NCBI GenBank assembly: GCA_038530925.1
Contig: JBCBCG010000144.1
Location: forward strand, 1 to 11,346
DNA length: 11,346 nt
From: JALEGB01 sp038530925
GTDB taxonomy: Bacteria; Pseudomonadota; Alphaproteobacteria; Rhodobacterales; Rhodobacteraceae
Reading direction: 5' to 3'
In this document: piece after piece, positions 1-6,710 of the stretch
Layout: every line of letters starts with the position of its first letter
Numbering within the stretch: position 1 is the stretch's first letter
The notes under the pieces: model-generated
Databases searched by the model: none
Told to the model about the DNA's origin: nothing
Seen by the model: only the letters and a program-made list of their open reading frames with translations
Program-made: the position numbers and the translations under genes

Positions 1-769
<769 letters not shown>

Positions 770-988
770 TCTCGCCTCCTGCCCGGCGCGGCCCGCGCCC
801 CTGTCGACGCCGCGGCGCCGCGTCTCACCACATGGCGCGGGCGGCGTCCGCCGCCGTCGCCGCGCCCACGGGCTCGCACTCTATCCCCATCAGATGAGCA
901 CAGCGGCCCGCGGCGCTGCAAGCGCATTCAAAAACTCCGCCAAACTCCGCGGCGCCGCCGCTTACCCCGTCACGCAGATCGTGAACGC

Positions 989-1618
989 TCACTCGCCCTC
1001 CGGCGCCGCGTGCTTCTCGACGATCCGATCGACGAGACCCCAGTCGCGCGCATCCTCCGCCGTCATGAACGTGTCGCGATCAAGCGCCGCCTCCACCTCC
1101 TCCATGGTGCGGCCGGTGTGCTTGACGTAGATCTCGTTGAGCCGCGTCTTCAGCTTCACGATCTCGCCGAAATGCCGCTCAATGTCGGACACGGTGCCCT
1201 GATAGCCGCCCGAAGGTTGATGAACCATGACCCGGGCGTTCGGCAACGCAAAGCGCATCTCCGCCTCGCCGCCAGCCAGCAGTAGCGATCCCATCGACGC
1301 CGCCTGCCCGATGCAGACCGTGCTGACCGGCGGGCGGATATAGACCATCGTGTCGTAGATCGACAGACCCGCGGTCACGACGCCGCCGGGGCTGTTGATG
1401 TACATGGAGATCTCTTTCTTGGGGTTTTCCGCCTCCAAGAACAGCAGTTGAGCGACCGCCACGGTCGCCATCTCATCATGCACCGGGCCGGAGACGAAAA
1501 TGATCCGCTCTTTCAAGAGACGCGAGAAAATATCGTAGCGCACGCTGCCGCGCGCGGTGGTCTCCTCAACCGTTGGGATGATGAAATCGCGGATCTGATC
1601 CTGAGGATCGACGCTCAT
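989..1618 (-). CDS. clpP: ATP-dependent Clp protease proteolytic subunit ClpP
   Basis: ClpP is the tetradecameric serine peptidase that degrades polypeptides delivered by ClpX or ClpA. The product is 209 residues, normal for the family. The catalytic triad is visible: Ser108 in GQAASMG, His133 in MVHQPSGG, and Asp182 in LDRDTFM. The oxyanion-loop glycines NSPGG are at 75-79. I chose the ATG at 1618 (MSVDPQDQ) because AAAAGGAAC lies at correct spacing just upstream. An in-frame ATG at 1639 would add seven residues and overlap that ribosome-binding site, so it is less likely. The gene lies between tig and clpX on the same strand, the classical quality-control cluster, but gaps of about 400 bp upstream and 220 bp downstream suggest its own promoter. 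Identification is secure; only the exact start is open. Confidence 0.98.
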   Translation of the reverse strand: MSVDPQDQIRDFIIPTVEETTARGSVRYDIFSRLLKERIIFVSGPVHDEMATVAVAQLLFLEAENPKKEISMYINSPGGVVTAGLSIYDTMVYIRPPVSTVCIGQAASMGSLLLAGGEAEMRFALPNARVMVHQPSGGYQGTVSDIERHFGEIVKLKTRLNEIYVKHTGRTMEEVEAALDRDTFMTAEDARDWGLVDRIVEKHAAPEGE

Positions 1619-1727
1619 ACTTCGTTCCTTTTCCCGCATGGCCGCCAGACGCGACCACCAGCCGTTGGAGACGCCGGCGCCAAGGGACGGCCGGGCGCCC
1701 CGACGGCGACGCCGCTTCTTCGGCGCA

Positions 1728-1758
1728 ATCGCAACCCTCGCCGCATAGAGGTTGCGAT
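1728..1758. repeat. 9-bp perfect inverted repeat in the clpP leader
   Basis: ATCGCAACC (1728-1736) and GGTTGCGAT (1750-1758) are exact reverse complements separated by 13 bp. The dyad lies about 110-140 bp upstream of the clpP start. It could be a protein-binding operator or, if transcribed, an RNA hairpin in the clpP leader. I do not recognise it as the site of a named regulator. Confidence 0.6.
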
Positions 1759-1782
1759 CTGGTTGCTGCGCCGCCGATTCAA

Positions 1783-1811
1783 AATGAAGGCGCGACGAGC
1801 CTCCGCGTCAA
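1783..1811 (-). promoter_or_regulatory. Weak candidate promoter for clpP
   Basis: On the minus strand TTGACG (1811-1806) is followed after 17 bp by TTCATT (1788-1783). The -35 matches sigma-70 at five of six positions but the -10 at only three. A start near 1776 would give a leader of about 155 nt containing the inverted repeat at 1728-1758. No clear RpoH-type (CTTG / CCCCAT) pair was found, although clpP is heat-inducible in many proteobacteria. This is a guess from spacing only. Confidence 0.25.
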
Positions 1812-2021
1812 CCATGCGCGCGCGCTTCACGCGCCTCGGCCGCCCCAAGCGTAACGCGAGGGGTGTGGCGAAGCGCCGCAGCGTCCCGCGCAGCTCGGTC
1901 CCGATCGCGGGCCCCTGCGCGATCCGATGCGCGTCCGGCTCGAAGAACGGCCCGAGAGACCGCGCGATCAAGGGCCGCGCGCAAACCTCGCCCGGCTATG
2001 CGCGTCTCGCCATACGCGCTC

Positions 2022-3437
2022 TCAAGCCTTAGCCGCCGCCTCCGGCGCAGACGCCTCATCAGCGGATCCGTCGCTTGAGGCTCCGTCGCCTGCGGGCGCA
2101 TCGCCGCCCGTTTCAGCGAGTTGCGCCTCCTCCAGCATCTTTTGCAGCTCTTCGGCGCTGACGGTGCGCTCCGTCACATCGGCGAGCTCGATCGCGTAAT
2201 CGACAACCTTATCCTCGAACAACGGCGCGGTGATCTGTTGGCGGATCTGCGCGTTATTGCGCGCGAACTCGAAGAATTGACGCTCTTGCCCGCGATACTG
2301 CTGCGCTTGCGCCATGATCGCATTGTTGACCTCCGCTTCGGTCACTTTGATCTCGTTGCGCGAGCCGATGTCCGAGAGCAAAAGCCCAAGCTTCACACGG
2401 CGCTTGGCCAGCGTCACATGCTCTTCTTGCGCCTCGATCTCCGGACGATCCTGCGCCTGAGCGCCGGGATTGGCTTCCTGCCAAAGCTGATGCGCGATCT
2501 GCTTGGCCTCTTGATCGACCATGCTCGGCGGCAGCTCGAAATCCACGGTTACATCAAGCTTATCGAGCAGCTTGCGCTTCAAGGTCGCGCGAGAGGCGCC
2601 GCGATACTCCTCGGCCAGGCGCTCGCGGATCTGCTCCTTCAGCGCGGCGAGATCATCCAGCCCGTATTTCTTCGCGAGCTCGTCATCCACCGCCGCCTCC
2701 GCCGCCGCGCGCACCTCCTTCACTGTGACGCTGAACACCGCCTCCTTGCCCGCGAGCGCCTCAGCTTGGTATGCTTCCGGGAACGTGACCGTCACATCCT
2801 TCTCCGCGCCGGCCGCGGCGCCGATCAGTTGATCCTCAAAGCCCGGAATGAACTGGTTCGAGCCGAGCACCAGCGGGAAATCCTCCGCTGCGCCGCCTTC
2901 GAACGCCTCGCCGTCGATGCGCCCGACAAAGTCGATGACGACCTGATCCTCGCTCTCGGCCGCCCCGTCCTTCGCGACATAGTTCTTGGCGTTCTTCGCC
3001 AGGTTGCCCACGGCCTCGTCCACCGCGCTTTCTTCAACGGCGACCGTCAAGCGCTCAAGCGACAGGCTGGAGAAAGACACCTCCGGAACATCTGGCAACA
3101 GCTCGTAGGAGAACTCGATCGCGAGATCATCGCCTTCGTCGAAGCTCTCATTCACGATCCGGATGGATGGATCGGCCGTCGGGCGATGACCGTTCTCGTC
3201 AAGATGGTCGCGCACCGTCTCGTCGACGATGTCGCGCATGACCTCGCCCAGAACGCTTTTGCCGAACAGCTTCTTCAACACCGAAATCGGCGCTTTGCCT
3301 TTGCGAAAACCGTTGATCTGCGCCGTCGGCCGCACCTCTTCGAGCTTCTGATCGACCTTTTGTCCGATCTCGTCCGCCGTCGCCTTCGCGGCGTATTCCC
3401 GGCGCAGCCCGTCCGCCTTCGTCTCCGTCACCAGCAT
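2022..3437 (-). CDS. tig: Trigger factor (ribosome-associated chaperone and peptidyl-prolyl isomerase)
   Basis: Trigger factor binds ribosomal protein L23 at the exit tunnel and shields nascent chains. The product from the ATG at 3437 is 471 residues, somewhat longer than E. coli TF (432). The ribosome-binding signature GFRKGKAP falls at residues 43-50, the same place as in E. coli. The FKBP-type PPIase domain follows at roughly 150-245 (DQVVIDFVGRIDGEAFEGG, then FIPGFEDQLIGAAAG). The helical chaperone domain extends to about 435, and an acidic Ala/Gly/Asp-rich tail accounts for the extra length. I chose the start at 3437 (MLVTETKADGLRREY) because it aligns with the normal TF N-terminus. An ATG at 3455 would add six residues; neither has a strong ribosome-binding site. 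The 245-bp gap upstream contains a small GC hairpin at 3466-3480 but no clear promoter. Identification is secure. Confidence 0.98.
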   Translation of the reverse strand: MLVTETKADGLRREYAAKATADEIGQKVDQKLEEVRPTAQINGFRKGKAPISVLKKLFGKSVLGEVMRDIVDETVRDHLDENGHRPTADPSIRIVNESFDEGDDLAIEFSYELLPDVPEVSFSSLSLERLTVAVEESAVDEAVGNLAKNAKNYVAKDGAAESEDQVVIDFVGRIDGEAFEGGAAEDFPLVLGSNQFIPGFEDQLIGAAAGAEKDVTVTFPEAYQAEALAGKEAVFSVTVKEVRAAAEAAVDDELAKKYGLDDLAALKEQIRERLAEEYRGASRATLKRKLLDKLDVTVDFELPPSMVDQEAKQIAHQLWQEANPGAQAQDRPEIEAQEEHVTLAKRRVKLGLLLSDIGSRNEIKVTEAEVNNAIMAQAQQYRGQERQFFEFARNNAQIRQQITAPLFEDKVVDYAIELADVTERTVSAEELQKMLEEAQLAETGGDAPAGDGASSDGSADEASAPEAAAKA

Positions 3438-3682
3438 CGCCCGCCAGGCTCCCATTCTAGAGCGTCGGCCCTTCCGGCCGCGCTATGCTCGACGCGGCGG
3501 ATCAGGAGCGCGGCGACGCGCGGGCCGCCGACAGCGCCCGGCCCATCGCCGTCAAGGTCGCTGAAAGCTGGCTCGCTCGCAGATCGCGCCAGCGCTGTCA
3601 ACGCCGCCGGGGCGGCGGATCCCAGCGGCTTGCCCCGTCGCTTCCGCCGCGGCGGCGGCGCGGCGCGCAACCAGCGAGGGGG

Positions 3683-4042
3683 TCACGCGTCTTGCTGCTG
3701 CATGATGGCGACGATCCGCGCCAAAAAGCGCCGCCCTTCCGGCGTCAGCGAGTGCATCCGCCAGCGCCGCTCCTCTGGATTGATCTGTTGATCGACGAGG
3801 CCGTGGCCCGGCCGCCCGAGGCGCCCTTGCTCCATCAGCCCCATCAAATTGCGCGTCGCGGTCGAGCCGGCGACATTCAATTCCCGCATCACCTCCGTCC
3901 GGCTGACGCCGTCGTTCAGCGCCACTAAGAGGAAACTCGCCGCCATAGGGAGCTGCATGTCAGGATCCAGGCTTCGAAAGGCCTGGATGAGGGCGAGCGC
4001 TGTGCGCGCCGCCCGCTCCTCGTCGGGGCTTAACTCGCTCAA
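3683..4042 (-). CDS. Small MarR-like winged-helix DNA-binding protein
   Basis: The product is 119 residues, shorter than typical MarR proteins (about 140-150) because the N-terminal dimerisation helix is reduced. Helix-turn-helix residues run from about 34 to 72 (FLLVALNDGVSRTEVM, then the recognition helix around STATRNLMGLM). A wing follows with the NPEERRWRMHSLTPEGRR signature at 88-105, the D/N-P-x-x-R-R...LTPEGR pattern of MarR. The insertion between helix and wing (GRPGHGLVDQQ) resembles the G-x-GLV stretch I associate with phage-borne MarR-like regulators. The start is TTG at 4042, chosen because GGAGG lies six bases upstream and no better start exists. It is probably a local transcription regulator, either a host gene or part of the adjacent prophage (for example a lysogeny or early-gene control protein). 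Its target is unknown. Confidence 0.85.
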   Translation of the reverse strand: MSELSPDEERAARTALALIQAFRSLDPDMQLPMAASFLLVALNDGVSRTEVMRELNVAGSTATRNLMGLMEQGRLGRPGHGLVDQQINPEERRWRMHSLTPEGRRFLARIVAIMQQQDA

Positions 4043-4287
4043 TTCGACCCTCCTTCCCCCTCTGGCGCGGCGCGCGCGCCGGCGTCGCCGTCTGGTCCAG
4101 ACGGCTGACGACCAGCTCCCACCGCAACCAGTGCATGTAACGATCGCCGCCCGGTCCGCGCGACCAGCGCGGACGCCATCCTGCGTATCGATCCCGACTC
4201 ACCACTAGACATATCTCGACACCCGACCAGCGTAGCGAAAAGAAACCCATCTATGGACCCCCAAGATCTTGCGACGTTGTTAATATA

Positions 4288-4316
4288 TATATCCACATAT
4301 CAACTTTTACGTGCAA
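4288..4316 (-). promoter_or_regulatory. Candidate promoter upstream of the MarR-like gene
   Basis: On the minus strand TTGCAC (4316-4311) is followed after 17 bp by GATATA (4293-4288), with TATATA two bases further on as an alternative -10. The -35 matches sigma-70 at four of six positions. The AT-rich run downstream would ease melting. The predicted leader to the TTG start at 4042 would be about 240 nt, which is long. Position and composition support it; the boxes are imperfect. Confidence 0.3.
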
Positions 4317-4582
4317 GGCCGGTTAGGTTCCCGAAAGGATTTCTCCCCGCTGAATGTACCCGTTTTGTTCAAACGTCAAGCGTCCTTGGACCCGCGCGCG
4401 CCGTTTCTCGAGGCGGAAGCGACGGAGGAAAGTCAATGGACCAGCCTCCGAAATTAGAATTAAATATCTGAATTATATTGCTATAATTACTTCTTGAGCA
4501 CGACCAAACGCTTCGCTCGCGGCGAGCCGCGCCGCGCCGCGACGCCCGCCCGCGCAAACGAGCGCGCAGGCGCAGCGTGACC

Positions 4583-4606
4583 GAAAGGCGACGCTTTTCA
4601 GCGCCT
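4583..4606 (-). terminator. Possible terminator downstream of the large terminase
   Basis: About 60 bp after the terL stop, the minus strand carries CGCT-GAAA-AGCG (4603-4592), a 4-bp stem closed by a GNRA tetraloop. AGG and CCT flank it with a 3-nt bulge and are followed by a short TT(C). The stem is short and the T tract minimal, so it is at best a weak intrinsic terminator. Its position at the end of the phage-like operon is appropriate. Confidence 0.35.
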
Positions 4607-4667
4607 GACGCGCAGCGGACGCCGCCAACCAGGGGTTGCAGGGTCTAAACCCAGGGATTGATTGCGC

Positions 4668-6443
4668 TCACTTCGTCCAGCGCCGGCGCGAAGCTGAGCC
4701 CTGCAACGCACGCCGGGCGCGAAGCCGCGCGCGCCGCGCCGCGGCCGCCGCGCCAAGCCCGCCTTCCCCCTGCAACCGCTCGCGCAGACTGGCCCGCACA
4801 TCGCGCAAATCCGCACGGAGCCGGCGCGCCCGCGTCGCCTCAGCCGCCCGGTCGGCGTCTCCCGAAAGCGCCGGCGCCAAGACGCGCACCGCCAGCGCCA
4901 GCGCGTCCAACCGATCATCATGAGGCAGCGCGCCCTCAAGCCGGGACAGCCGCGTCATCTGCCGGAACAAAGCGCGCTCGGGCGCGCTCTCGGCGATGGC
5001 GGCGTCGGCGACCACCACCGCGCGGTCCACAGCCAATCGATGCTGCGCCATCACCGGCTCCAAGAGATCGGCCATGCGCCGCTCCTTGCCGCGCCCGCCG
5101 GCGCCCCGCTCCTCCAGCGCCGCGCGCCATCCGGCGCGGCGCATCGCCGGCTCGAGCAGCCTCGCGAACATCCCGTCGCCGAAATCCCGCTCCACCACGC
5201 AGCGCCGCGCGCCCGCGGCCTTTCCGATCTCAGCGAGCGCCGCGAGCGTCTCGGGCTCGTATCCGCCCTCGAACCCGCCCGAACGCGTCAGGTAAAGCAT
5301 CCCGTTGAGCGCCTTCACCACGGCGTAGGCCGTCTCGTCCCGCCCGCGGCCGGAAGGATCCACCGTCATCACCGCCTCGGCGAACGGCGCGCTATCCGCC
5401 GAGCGCTCCGCCGGTCCCTGAAACCGGTCGTCGGACAAACCAAGAAGCGCCGCCGCCGCGCCCAAATCATCCAGCGCCGGCCCCTCCGCCGCCCAGACCA
5501 GCCGGTTCGGCGCCTGCGCCTCCTCAAGCTCAAGCACGATCAGATCGCCGAGGCGAAGCGGATGACGCGCCGCATCGGTCTGGCGCGCATCAAGCAGGAA
5601 CTGCAGCGCGTAGCCCGCCGGACCATAGCTCGCCCGGCGCGCCGCTAGATCCGCGCCGTCGAACCGATCCGGATCGAGCGGCGCGCCCGGCTCGACGCCT
5701 TGCGCAAGGCGCCGCGACACGAACGGCGCCAGCCGCCCTTGGTAAATCGAAGGATCGCTCGGCGCCTCGGCCGGCCAGATCCTGAGCGCGTAGCCCCGCT
5801 CGCTCAGCGCCGCGTAAATCGTCTCGACGCTTTGGGGCGTGCCCAGAAACGTCACACCGCCGCCCGGCCGCAACACCGCGTCGAACTCTTTGATCTGCTC
5901 GGATAAGCGCGCCCGCGCGCCCGCGGTGAGCGCGTTGTTTTGGGTCTCGACGTCGTCGGCGAGGATCAGATCCGCGCGGCTGCCGGTGATCTGGCCGTTC
6001 ACGCCGACGGCGCGGAGAGACGGGTCCTTTGCAGGACGCGCCGGACCGACATCGAAAGCGCTGGCGCTGTCGCGCTGGCCGGCGCGCGGCCGAAGAGTGC
6101 GCAGCACCGGCAACTCGCTGATCAAACGGCGCACGAAGCGCGCCACCTGATCCGCAGCGGGCTTGGAGGCTGAGACGACCAACACCTTCAAATCGGGCTC
6201 GTTCCAGAGCCGCCAAGCGATGAAGGCCGAAAAGATCCAGCTTTTGCCGACGCCGCGAAACGCCATCACCAGTTTGCGCCGCGGCCCGCGCTGCAAATAG
6301 CGCGCGATGTCGAATTGGATCGGCGTCGGCTTCGGCAGGCCGAGCTTGCGCCAGACAAGGCCGAGGAACAGCCTGAAGTCCCGGCGCATCGCAGCGTGCA
6401 ATCTGGCCGCGGCGCGGCGCTCCGCAGTGATGCGAGACGGCAT
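4668..6443 (-). CDS. terL: Phage large terminase subunit, T7 gp19 (DNA maturase B) type
   Basis: This is the packaging motor that pumps phage DNA into the prohead and cuts it. The 591-residue product matches T7 gp19 (586) in length. The ATPase domain has Walker A AFRGVGKS at 61-68, SASK at 91-94, the GQITGSRADLILADDVE block at 150-166 (Walker B with acidic residues), and FLGTPQS (coupling motif) at 199-205. The RNase H-like nuclease domain shows VDPSGRGRDETAYAVVK from 361 (Asp362), the block around Glu418 with DFGDGMF, LLEPVMAQHRL at 460-470, and HDDRLDALAL at 508-517. These blocks in this order are characteristic of T7-group terminases. I chose the ATG at 6443 because GGGGGGAAG lies just upstream and the length fits; the open frame continues upstream as Arg-rich junk. 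All visible motifs are intact. It is the last gene of the phage-like run, as gene 19 nearly is in T7. Confidence 0.93.
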   Translation of the reverse strand: MPSRITAERRAAARLHAAMRRDFRLFLGLVWRKLGLPKPTPIQFDIARYLQRGPRRKLVMAFRGVGKSWIFSAFIAWRLWNEPDLKVLVVSASKPAADQVARFVRRLISELPVLRTLRPRAGQRDSASAFDVGPARPAKDPSLRAVGVNGQITGSRADLILADDVETQNNALTAGARARLSEQIKEFDAVLRPGGGVTFLGTPQSVETIYAALSERGYALRIWPAEAPSDPSIYQGRLAPFVSRRLAQGVEPGAPLDPDRFDGADLAARRASYGPAGYALQFLLDARQTDAARHPLRLGDLIVLELEEAQAPNRLVWAAEGPALDDLGAAAALLGLSDDRFQGPAERSADSAPFAEAVMTVDPSGRGRDETAYAVVKALNGMLYLTRSGGFEGGYEPETLAALAEIGKAAGARRCVVERDFGDGMFARLLEPAMRRAGWRAALEERGAGGRGKERRMADLLEPVMAQHRLAVDRAVVVADAAIAESAPERALFRQMTRLSRLEGALPHDDRLDALALAVRVLAPALSGDADRAAEATRARRLRADLRDVRASLRERLQGEGGLGAAAAARRARLRARRALQGSASRRRWTK

Positions 6444-6505
6444 GGCGTCTTCCCCCCATTTTGATGATGCGATGCGGCGCGCCCTGATCCTCGACGCCCG
6501 TCTCT

Positions 6506-6534
6506 CCGCGCGCTGTCTCGCCGCGCGCTGTCTC
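6506..6534. repeat. 14-bp tandem direct repeat upstream of terL
   Basis: CCGCGCGCTGTCTC occurs at 6506-6519 and again at 6521-6534, a period of 15 bp. It lies in the 267-bp gap between the DctP-like gene and the large terminase. It is probably a slippage duplication in GC-rich DNA; a binding role is possible but unsupported. Confidence 0.6.
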
Positions 6535-6611
6535 TCAATGATCGGTCTCGACGCCGAGAGCCGCCGCGAGAGGCGATGAGGGGAGCGGAAGAAGAGCGGC
6601 TTGGACGACGG

Positions 6612-6652
6612 AGAAAACGCGCCCGCGCGCATGCTCGCCGCAAAAGGCGGCG
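6612..6652 (-). terminator. Possible terminator after the DctP-like gene
   Basis: Read on the minus strand, CGCCGC-CTTTT-GCGGCG (6652-6636) forms a 6-bp GC stem. It is followed closely by CGCG-CGGG-CGCG (6629-6618) and then TTTTCTCC. Two adjacent GC hairpins ending in a T4 run, about 60 bp past the stop codon at 6711, fit an intrinsic terminator, although the last stem has only four pairs. It would separate the DctP-like gene from terL. Confidence 0.4.
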
Positions 6653-6710
6653 CGCTCTGCGACGCGTCTTCAAAGCGGGAGCCTTCGCGCGCAGGGCCCG
6701 ATCCGCAGCT

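Larger units (their letters stand above)
1619..2021. other. Non-coding gap between tig and clpP (403 bp)
   Basis: No convincing gene is present. Long open frames on both strands read as arginine-rich low-complexity sequence, as expected by chance in GC-rich DNA. On the minus strand, just after the tig stop, a 6-bp stem (GCGCGT/ACGCGC) exists but has no T tract, so it is a poor terminator. The part nearer clpP contains the AT-richest stretch (around 1775-1790), a weak promoter candidate and a 9-bp inverted repeat, each listed separately. The region most likely holds the clpP promoter and a long 5' leader. Confidence 0.6.
4043..4667. other. Non-coding 625-bp region with two AT-rich islands
   Basis: This separates the MarR-like gene from the large terminase. 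Two islands at about 4270-4310 and 4445-4495 are strongly AT-rich (TTAATATATATATCC; AATTATATTGCTATAATTA) within otherwise very GC-rich DNA. It contains a perfect TATAAT on each strand (4482-4487 plus; 4473-4478 read on minus), neither with a good -35. It also holds a DnaA-box-like ATATCCACA (4289-4297, one mismatch), a well-placed ribosome-binding site leading only to an 11-codon frame (4436-4471, plus), and a hairpin after terL. Open frames here lack ribosome-binding sites or composition that would make them convincing. Likely roles are promoter/leader for the MarR-like gene and possibly a phage end or attachment junction. Confidence 0.6.

Noticed and set aside
1615..1971. A 118-codon minus-strand frame whose stop overlaps the clpP ATG
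   Set aside because: The overlap looks like coupling, but the product is Arg-rich with no recognisable motif or ribosome-binding site, and would place a gene where a promoter is expected.
3573..3601. TTGACA on the minus strand upstream of tig as a promoter
   Set aside because: The -35 is perfect, but the hexamer 17 bp downstream is GAGCGA and no acceptable -10 lies at 16-19 bp.
2121..3791. A 556-codon plus-strand open frame opposite tig
   Set aside because: It is the complement of a clear trigger factor gene; its translation is Leu/Arg-rich with no family motifs. Long antisense frames are expected in GC-rich DNA.
4039..4296. An 85-codon minus-strand frame overlapping the MarR-like TTG start
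   Set aside because: No ribosome-binding site, AT-rich start within the island and disordered Arg/Gly-rich remainder; more likely the MarR leader.
4253..4471. A 72-codon plus-strand frame in the AT-rich gap
   Set aside because: No ribosome-binding site before its ATG, no recognisable domain; only the last 11 codons have a good site and are reported as a finding.
6444..6632. N-terminal extension of the large terminase by 63 residues
   Set aside because: It is Arg/Ser-rich, lacks a ribosome-binding site, and would make the protein longer than T7 gp19; the ATG at 6443 has a strong upstream site.
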